DNA from: Bdellovibrionales bacterium
Lineage (GTDB): Bacteria; Bdellovibrionota; Bacteriovoracia; Bacteriovoracales; Bacteriovoracaceae
Length of the DNA: 11,433 nt
Direction: 5' to 3'
NCBI GenBank assembly: GCA_023250775.1
Contig: JAHFAA010000084.1
Span: 1 to 11,433 of the forward strand
The position numbers were made by a program, and so were the translations under genes. Position 1 is the stretch's first letter; each line of letters starts with the position of its first letter. The notes beneath the pieces are model-generated. The model ran no database searches and was not told the DNA's origin. It was given only the letters and a program-made list of their open reading frames with translations. Positions 5,894-11,433 of this stretch are shown here, one piece after another.

Positions 5894-7873
5894 TTAATTC
5901 TTTTTACGACTGCTAAGCTCAACTACTTCACCATTGTCAAAACTAAGTGAAGACATGGCTTTGAGCCACAATCCGTCGCTCAATGTCCATGAACCGGTCA
6001 ATCCGACGAGTTTGTCACGACCTCGCCAGTAGGTGTCAAATTCGTCTCTCGAGGAAAAAGACTGCTTACTTATTACATCGGCCAAGATTTTTAGCCCATC
6101 GTAACAGCGAAGTTCGATCAATTTTGGCATAGTCTGGTGCTGCTTCAGAAAGGTTTTAGAAAAATCCTCACTGACCTCATTCACTGTATCGCCAATGAAA
6201 AACAACTTTTGGGCCTTTGAGGAAGACTTGGCCATGAGTTCTGAGCGCCAACTCGGTCCACCGATGAATTTAATCTTATATGCATCAAAGTACGCAAAGG
6301 TCGGAATAATCTGCAACGCCTCTTTGGGATAAGCTGGAACAAACACCCAGTCAAAATCAACCTCTGGAGGCAAGGTCTGAACCCTACGAATAGTCGTTTT
6401 CTCTAGAGTGTGGATTTGTGAAAGCAGATCAAACTCTTCTTGGCGCATGCGTGGGTATTTCAACCCAAGCATCAGTTGAACAATGGGGCGATAGTCCGTT
6501 TCAGTCATCGAATAAGAAGTGGCGCCCGTTACTTCTACCCCATGCGCGTCAGCCCTTCGCCAAAATTCATTTAGATAGGCCAATCCCATCTCGGATTGCG
6601 GATAAACGATTCCTGCGCGTTTTCCAACAGTGCTGAGAAATGGGTCAGAAAAAAGCGCTGCCATTTGTCCCTCGATAGACCCTGGTATCTCGATCAGAAG
6701 GTAGTCCTTTTGATCACGAGGGATATAAAGAGAAGAGAGGGAGAAGAAAACAGTCCCGTGTTTTTTGGCCTCGAGATATTCCTTTTCAGCCTCTTTTGGA
6801 ACAAGACCACCAATGACAGCAACGACATTATTATTTTCGATTAATTCAGATACCTGATTACTGCCAACACTTCCCAGACCTTGTGAATCACGGACGACTA
6901 TTTTGATTTCTTCGCCTTGTTTTTCCTGACCTTTCTTTCCATGAAACGCGTTTACTTCCTTCAGCGCCGAATCAATGCCCATTAAGGCCCGACGTCCAAA
7001 TTCTGCGTTTTTTCCTGACAAAGGTAAAATCACACCAACGACCGAGGAGTTAATCTTAGAGAAATTCTCTGATCTCGCCTGAAAATTTTTGACCAGTTCT
7101 TGGATCTCAGCAGAAGCACTTGCCTGATTTTTAGCAAAATCCAAAAGCCTACTTGCCTCTGATTTATCTCCAATAAAAAAACTTCGTTCAGCTTCAAGAT
7201 AGGCAGCATAACTTGATAACAAGACATTACTTTTTAAAATTTCCTCAATCAGAAGTTTCTTTTCATTACTGGTCAATTTATTAAAATAGGCGATGAATTT
7301 TTCAAAAGATGCATCACTTTTGATTTCGCCAAGATTCGTTCCAACAACTATCATTTTTGCCGCTGCCAAAGCTCCAAGATAAAAATTTCCAGTCTCATCA
7401 GCCATTTTTGTGGCCAACTTATGTGCCTTTTGCGCCTCGGCCACTGAAAATGAATCATCTGGAATTTCCTTTAGAATCTGAGTCGCCTTGTCGTGCTGAC
7501 CCAGCTTGTAATAACTACTCGCCAAATTAAGCTTAATCTGTCCTGTTAAAAAGTAATCCTGACTCGCGGTTGTGAGACCGAGGTTAAAATTGTAAATGGC
7601 CTGCTCATAATTTTCTTTTGCAAAGTAAACGACTCCAATCAAATTCCGCCGCAAGGCCTTCTCAGGATCTTTGAGTTTATTTTCATCAATGGCCTGCAAC
7701 TTATCCAAAGCCTCTTTTACTTTGCCCTGGCGATAGATTTCTTTAATCTGATCGATTTGATCAACAAACGTTTTTTCATATAACCCGGCAACGTTTTTCC
7801 GATCTAAAACGGTAATGCCGCCACAGCTTGCAAAGAGAAATAAAATTATGAGATTTGTAACGTACCTTAACAT
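5894..7873 (-). CDS. LpoA-like outer-membrane lipoprotein: TPR repeats plus periplasmic-binding-protein domain
   Basis: The 659-residue protein starts with a hydrophobic signal (7-16) and a lipobox FASC with Cys17. Residues 38-265 are helical with TPR-like units (QGKVKEALDKLQAID, KENYEQAIYNFNLGL, KLGQHDKATQILKEI). From 277 comes a type 1 periplasmic-binding fold as in leucine-binding proteins (VVGVILPLSGKNAEFGRRAL ... VVAVIGGLVPKEA ... KFIGGPSW). This order, lipoprotein + TPR + LivJ-like domain, is that of LpoA (LppC), which docks onto and stimulates PBP1A from the outer membrane. An alternative is a solute-binding lipoprotein. The ATG at 7873 has AAGGA seven bases before it. It lies 81 bases after dnaJ; it could share that transcript or have its own weak promoter. 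It converges with the small plus-strand gene, and no clear terminator separates them. Confidence 0.85.
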   Translation of the reverse strand: MLRYVTNLIILFLFASCGGITVLDRKNVAGLYEKTFVDQIDQIKEIYRQGKVKEALDKLQAIDENKLKDPEKALRRNLIGVVYFAKENYEQAIYNFNLGLTTASQDYFLTGQIKLNLASSYYKLGQHDKATQILKEIPDDSFSVAEAQKAHKLATKMADETGNFYLGALAAAKMIVVGTNLGEIKSDASFEKFIAYFNKLTSNEKKLLIEEILKSNVLLSSYAAYLEAERSFFIGDKSEASRLLDFAKNQASASAEIQELVKNFQARSENFSKINSSVVGVILPLSGKNAEFGRRALMGIDSALKEVNAFHGKKGQEKQGEEIKIVVRDSQGLGSVGSNQVSELIENNNVVAVIGGLVPKEAEKEYLEAKKHGTVFFSLSSLYIPRDQKDYLLIEIPGSIEGQMAALFSDPFLSTVGKRAGIVYPQSEMGLAYLNEFWRRADAHGVEVTGATSYSMTETDYRPIVQLMLGLKYPRMRQEEFDLLSQIHTLEKTTIRRVQTLPPEVDFDWVFVPAYPKEALQIIPTFAYFDAYKIKFIGGPSWRSELMAKSSSKAQKLFFIGDTVNEVSEDFSKTFLKQHQTMPKLIELRCYDGLKILADVISKQSFSSRDEFDTYWRGRDKLVGLTGSWTLSDGLWLKAMSSLSFDNGEVVELSSRKKN

Positions 7874-7954
7874 GGGAAGGTCCTTCGTTCGTTCATGCTG
7901 AGAGATATTACTATGGATGATAACGAATCAAAGCGAGGCGAGCAATAAAAAGTC

Positions 7955-9088
7955 CTATTGAAAGAAGTCGCGCATTCTTTCAAAAAAACCGCGCGTTAAA
8001 GGCCCGTTAGAGGCATTTTCTAACGCCGCAATCTGCTGAAAGAGTTCCTTCTGGACACTCGTAAGCTTCGTTGGGGTTTCAACATGAATCTGAATAATTT
8101 GATCACCTAAACCATTTCCACCCAAACGCTGAATACCCTTCCCCTTCAGTCTCATTTTCTTACTCGACTGAGTCCCTGCTGGAACTTTAAGAGAAACTTT
8201 CCCCTCCAGAGTAGGAACCTCAATCTCGGCACCCAAGGCCGCCTGTGAAAAACTCACTGGAACAGTACAATAGATATCGAAGCCATCTCGTTCAAAAAAT
8301 TCGTGCTCTTCAACTTCGATGCTTACGTATAAATCGCCGTTAGGGCCACCATTTTGTCCTGAATCGCCTTCATTAGAAAGTTTGAGACGCTGGCCATTGT
8401 CAATTCCAGCGGGAACTTTGACGGATAGGTCAGATTTTTTCTTCGTCAAACCAACGCCATGGCAACTGGGACACGGATCGGCAACCATTTGCCCGGAGCC
8501 GTGGCATTTTGGACAAGTTGTTGCGATTGTAAAAAAACCTTGCTGACGACGCACTTCTCCCGCACCCGAACACATATTACATGTAACCGGACGAGAACCA
8601 TCTCTTCCACCTGAACCATGACATGATAAACACACAGCATGACGATGAACGCTGATAACTTTTTCTACGCCAAAAGCGGCTTCCTGAAATTTAATTTTAA
8701 GGGAGACTTCTAAATCATTGCCGGGGCGACCTTGCTGCGCTCGCCGACCGCCACGACGTCTTCCACCACCTAAAATATCACCGAAGATGTCACCGAAAAT
8801 ATCACCTAAATCGCCGAAGCCTTCAGCATAATTGCCACCGCCAAAACCTCCAGCACCTACACCAAGACCAGCATGACCGAATTGATCATATTGAGCACGC
8901 TTCTGCTCATCGAGGAGAACCTCTGCGGCTTCCGAGGCCTCCTTAAATTGTGTCTCCGCGGCTTTGTCGCCTGGTTTGCGATCAGGATGGCATTGCATGG
9001 CCAACTTTCGGTAAGCCTTTTTGACATCGTCTTTAGAAGCCGACTTTGCCACTCCTAGAACTTCGTAATAATCCCGTTTTTGGGCCAT
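7955..9088 (-). CDS. dnaJ: Chaperone DnaJ (Hsp40)
   Basis: DnaJ hands unfolded clients to DnaK and stimulates its ATPase. From the ATG at 9088 (377 aa) it shows the J domain (6-70, HPD at 34-36), a Gly/Phe region (71-120, with repeated FGDI), four zinc-binding CxxCxGxG motifs (153-160, 170-177, 192-199, 206-213), and two C-terminal substrate-binding domains, so a full type A DnaJ. A TTG at 9124 would extend the frame by 12 codons, but it lies in the terminator loop; AGAAGG before the ATG at 9088, and the MAQKRDYYEVLGV start, support the shorter form. The terminator ending 18 bases before the ATG leaves no room for a separate promoter, so expression must come by read-through from dnaK (or from a promoter inside dnaK). 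Confidence 0.97.
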   Translation of the reverse strand: MAQKRDYYEVLGVAKSASKDDVKKAYRKLAMQCHPDRKPGDKAAETQFKEASEAAEVLLDEQKRAQYDQFGHAGLGVGAGGFGGGNYAEGFGDLGDIFGDIFGDILGGGRRRGGRRAQQGRPGNDLEVSLKIKFQEAAFGVEKVISVHRHAVCLSCHGSGGRDGSRPVTCNMCSGAGEVRRQQGFFTIATTCPKCHGSGQMVADPCPSCHGVGLTKKKSDLSVKVPAGIDNGQRLKLSNEGDSGQNGGPNGDLYVSIEVEEHEFFERDGFDIYCTVPVSFSQAALGAEIEVPTLEGKVSLKVPAGTQSSKKMRLKGKGIQRLGGNGLGDQIIQIHVETPTKLTSVQKELFQQIAALENASNGPLTRGFFERMRDFFQ

Positions 9089-9106
9089 AGACACGGACCT
9101 TCTACT

Positions 9107-9137
9107 AAAAAAAGGCCTAAGCAATAAAACTTAGGCC
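9107..9137 (-). terminator. Rho-independent terminator/attenuator between dnaK and dnaJ
   Basis: On the minus strand GGCCTAAG and CTTAGGCC form a perfect eight-base stem around an eight-base loop and are followed by seven T residues (plus-strand A run 9107-9113). It starts 23 bases after the dnaK stop and ends 18 bases before the dnaJ start, so it should cut dnaJ expression relative to dnaK. A perfect 12-base palindrome ATTGTTAACAAT (9140-9151) sits just upstream of the stem. Confidence 0.85.
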
Positions 9138-9160
9138 CCATTGTTAACAATAGTCAGAGA

Positions 9161-11077
9161 TTATACTTCCTTATAATCCGCATCGACTACATCTTCATCT
9201 TTTTTTCCGCTACCGGCATCTCCTGTTCCAGCATTAGCGGCTTCAGGTCCTGGTCCTTGCCCTGCTGCACCGGCTTGAGCATACATTTCCGTTGCAAGCT
9301 TATGAGAAACACTTTGTAATTTTTCAGTGGCGGCCTTGAGCTCTTCAAGATTTTCGCTACTCAATTTTGATTTAGCTTCGGTAATTGCAGTCGACAATTC
9401 TGTTTTCGAATTGGCCGACAATTTAGCCTCGCCATCTTTTAACATTTTTTCACATGCCAAAATCATTCCATCTAGACCATTGTGAGTATCAACAACTTCG
9501 CGTCGTTTTTTATCAGCATCACGATTTACCTCAGCGTCTTTTACCATTCTCTGAATTTCTTCTTCAGTTAAGCCAGAACCGCTGGTAATGCGAATCTCTT
9601 GTGATTTTCCGGTCGCCTTATCTTGAGCCGAAACGTGGACGATACCGTTAGCATCAATATCAAAAGTTACTTCAATTTGTGGAACACCTCTTGGTGCAGG
9701 AGAAATTCCGGCCAAATCAAATTTGCCAAGTGTCTTGTTGTCTTTAGCAAATTCGCGTTCTCCTTGAAGAACGTGAATGCTAACGGCAGGCTGGTTGTCT
9801 TGAGCGGTTGAAAAAACTTGCGACTTTCTTGTCGGAATCGTCGTGTTTTTTTCGATGATTTTCGTAAATACACTTCCGAGTGTCTCGATCCCGAGAGACA
9901 AGGGAGTTACATCGAGGAGCAACACATCTTTTACATCACCGGCCAAAACGCCACCTTGAACAGCAGCACCAGCGGCAACGACTTCATCTGGGTTCACACC
10001 CTTAGAAGGTTCTTTGCCAAAAATTTCTCTAACTTTTGTCTGAACAATTGGAGTACGAGTAGCACCACCAACTAAAATGACCTCATCGATTTCATTTTTT
10101 GTTAAACCAGAGTCCTTAATGCAGGTTAAGCAAGGTCCAACAAGTCCATCAATATATTTAGCAATCAGTGATTCATACTTTGCGCGAGTCAAACTCATGG
10201 TCAAGTGTTTTGGGCCAGAAGCGTCAGCGGTAATAAAAGGAAGATTGATTTCAGTCTGGGTTACAGATGAAAGTTCATGCTTCGCTTTCTCAGCAGCTTC
10301 CTTGAGGCGCTGAAGGGCCATCTGATCTTTCTTCAAATCAACGCCATTGGATTTTTTAAATTCGTCTGCAATCCAGCTGATGATTTCCTCATCAAAGTTT
10401 TCACCACCTAAAAATGTATCTCCATTGGTTGCCTTAACTTCAAAAACGCCATCAGAGGTAATTTCCAGGATGGAAATATCAAAAGTTCCGCCGCCTAAAT
10501 CGAATACTGCAATATTACGATCTTTTTTTGTATCTAGACCATAAGCGAGGGCAGCAGCAGTAGGTTCGTTAATAATCCGTTTCACATCAAGCCCGGCAAT
10601 TCTTCCGGCATCTTTAGTTGCTTGTCTTTGAGCATCGTTAAAATATGCAGGAACAGTAATTACAGCTTCAGATACTTTTTCTCCCAAGTAATCTTCAGCG
10701 GCTTTTTTCATCTTTTCCAAAACCAAAGCGGAAATTTCCTGTGGTGAATATTCTTTTCCGTCCACTTTCACCCAGGCATCACCGTTTTTATTTTCAAATG
10801 CTTCAAAAGGAGCATTCTTAGCAAAAACTTCAACTTCTTTGGTGCGAAATTTCCGACCGATCAATCGTTTGATGCCGTAAAGGGTTTTCCGTGGATTCGT
10901 AACAGCTTGGCGTTTGGCAACTTGGCCAACAAGCTTTTCTCCCGTGGGGGAAAAACCAACTACTGATGGAGTTGTATTGTGGCCTTCAGAATTTGGGACA
11001 ATTTTAAATTTCCCATTTTCCATAATGGCGACGCATGAGTTTGTCGTTCCTAAGTCTATTCCAATAATTTTTCCCAT
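9161..11077 (-). CDS. dnaK: Chaperone DnaK (Hsp70)
   Basis: DnaK binds exposed hydrophobic stretches of proteins in an ATP cycle run by DnaJ and GrpE. The 638-residue protein is complete: the nucleotide-binding domain carries IDLGTTNS (7-14), DLGGGTFD (193-200) and VGGATR (336-341); the interdomain linker is DVLLLD (384-389); a beta substrate domain and a helical lid follow; and the C-terminus ends VVDADYKEV, close to the family's usual ending. Start: ATG at 11077, preceded by AAGGAG seven bases away. It lies 25 bases after grpE, so the two share a transcript, and the hairpin at 9107-9137 follows. Nothing unusual in the active residues was seen; length and motifs match the Gram-negative type. 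The heat-shock promoter would lie beyond the right edge. Confidence 0.98.
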   Translation of the reverse strand: MGKIIGIDLGTTNSCVAIMENGKFKIVPNSEGHNTTPSVVGFSPTGEKLVGQVAKRQAVTNPRKTLYGIKRLIGRKFRTKEVEVFAKNAPFEAFENKNGDAWVKVDGKEYSPQEISALVLEKMKKAAEDYLGEKVSEAVITVPAYFNDAQRQATKDAGRIAGLDVKRIINEPTAAALAYGLDTKKDRNIAVFDLGGGTFDISILEITSDGVFEVKATNGDTFLGGENFDEEIISWIADEFKKSNGVDLKKDQMALQRLKEAAEKAKHELSSVTQTEINLPFITADASGPKHLTMSLTRAKYESLIAKYIDGLVGPCLTCIKDSGLTKNEIDEVILVGGATRTPIVQTKVREIFGKEPSKGVNPDEVVAAGAAVQGGVLAGDVKDVLLLDVTPLSLGIETLGSVFTKIIEKNTTIPTRKSQVFSTAQDNQPAVSIHVLQGEREFAKDNKTLGKFDLAGISPAPRGVPQIEVTFDIDANGIVHVSAQDKATGKSQEIRITSGSGLTEEEIQRMVKDAEVNRDADKKRREVVDTHNGLDGMILACEKMLKDGEAKLSANSKTELSTAITEAKSKLSSENLEELKAATEKLQSVSHKLATEMYAQAGAAGQGPGPEAANAGTGDAGSGKKDEDVVDADYKEV

Positions 11078-11102
11078 ATATATTCTCCTTATTTTTTATT
11101 GT

Positions 11103-11433
11103 TTACTTCTTTTTACTGACTATAACTTTAGCTGCCCGTAGTAAGCGTCCATTCAATGTATATGCCTTTTCAAATTCACGGATAACAGTACCTTCTTCAT
11201 GTTTAGCTGATTCCTCCTGCATAAGGGCTTCATGAAAATTCGGATCGAATTTCTTGCCTACCGTTGGAATTGCTTTCAAACCGTTATCTTCTAACACTTG
11301 CACAAATTGCTGACGAACCATCTCAATTCCTGTGCGTAGGTTTTTAAGTTTTGCGTCCTCATCCTTTGGAACAGCTTCAAGTGTGCGATCAAAATTATCG
11401 AGCACAGTAATAAGTGCACCTAACACCTTTTCA
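11103..11433 (-). CDS. grpE: Nucleotide exchange factor GrpE, C-terminal part (cut by right edge)
   Basis: GrpE dimers release ADP from DnaK. The last 110 residues are present: the fragment opens EKVLGALITVLDNFDRTLEA, the end of the long dimer helix and the helical bundle, continues with LKAIPTVGKKFDPNFHEALM, and has the beta-domain end GTVIREFEKAYTLNGRLLRAAKVIVSKK. These are typical GrpE C-terminal signatures. The N-terminus and start lie outside the window, so the promoter, any CIRCE site and hrcA cannot be seen. The gene is followed after 25 bases by dnaK. Confidence 0.95.
   Translation of the reverse strand, partial: EKVLGALITVLDNFDRTLEAVPKDEDAKLKNLRTGIEMVRQQFVQVLEDNGLKAIPTVGKKFDPNFHEALMQEESAKHEEGTVIREFEKAYTLNGRLLRAAKVIVSKKK

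Noticed and set aside
7917..7945. Possible promoter of the LpoA-like gene (TTGCTC, 17 bases, TATCAT on the minus strand)
   Set aside because: The -10 is good but the -35 matches only three of six positions; not enough for a feature.
8761..8835. Short tandem repeat (FGDI units) in dnaJ as a possible mobile or unstable repeat
   Set aside because: Degenerate Gly/Phe repeats are normal for the DnaJ G/F region.
9089..9124. TTG at 9124 as the start of dnaJ
   Set aside because: It lies in the loop of the terminator hairpin, and the ATG at 9088 has its own AGAAGG and begins the conserved J domain.

Overview
The window reads as chromosomal core sequence from a low-to-mid GC, Gram-negative, predatory-type bacterium. 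My best guess is the Bdellovibrionota, perhaps the Bacteriovoracales (Halobacteriovorax/Peredibacter-like). The reasons are indirect: several lipoproteins, a TadC-type pilus assembly protein, a PilZ protein behind mreB, an LpoA-like lipoprotein and hrcA/grpE/dnaK/dnaJ-style ordering. No rRNA or other decisive marker is present, so this placement is inference. I see no insertion sequence, CRISPR array, tRNA or phage remnant.

All genes except one lie on the minus strand. In their direction of transcription, right to left, they are as follows. (1) A chaperone block: grpE (cut by the right edge), dnaK, a rho-independent terminator/attenuator, then dnaJ. (2) An LpoA-like outer-membrane lipoprotein with TPR repeats and a periplasmic-binding-protein fold. 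(3) One small plus-strand gene at 5749-5853, encoding a 34-residue, extremely basic peptide that resembles very small ribosomal proteins. It converges on the lipoprotein gene and diverges from mreB. (4) A tightly packed cell-wall block: mreB, a PilZ-domain protein, a lipoprotein of unknown function, and nagZ. These genes are joined by an 11-base gap, a 53-base overlap and an 8-base overlap, and the block ends in a hairpin terminator. (5) A Tad/type II-secretion-F protein carrying an unusual cysteine-rich periplasmic N-terminal domain, overlapping by one base a DUF192-like gene cut by the left edge.

The cell-wall block can be read as one functional theme: MreB guides lateral wall growth, a PilZ protein could bring c-di-GMP input, and NagZ trims muropeptides during recycling. 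The LpoA-like protein nearby may stimulate a peptidoglycan synthase. mreC and mreD, the usual followers of mreB, are absent here.

The most interesting points are the unannotated-size 34-residue basic gene, its promoter that appears to share a -35 region with the divergent mreB promoter, the TTG start of nagZ whose Shine-Dalgarno lies inside the acidic tail codons of the upstream lipoprotein, the terminator between dnaK and dnaJ, the Sel1/Hcp-like to TadC fusion, and two perfect or near-perfect palindromes in regulatory positions. No stretch longer than about 145 bases lacks a gene.
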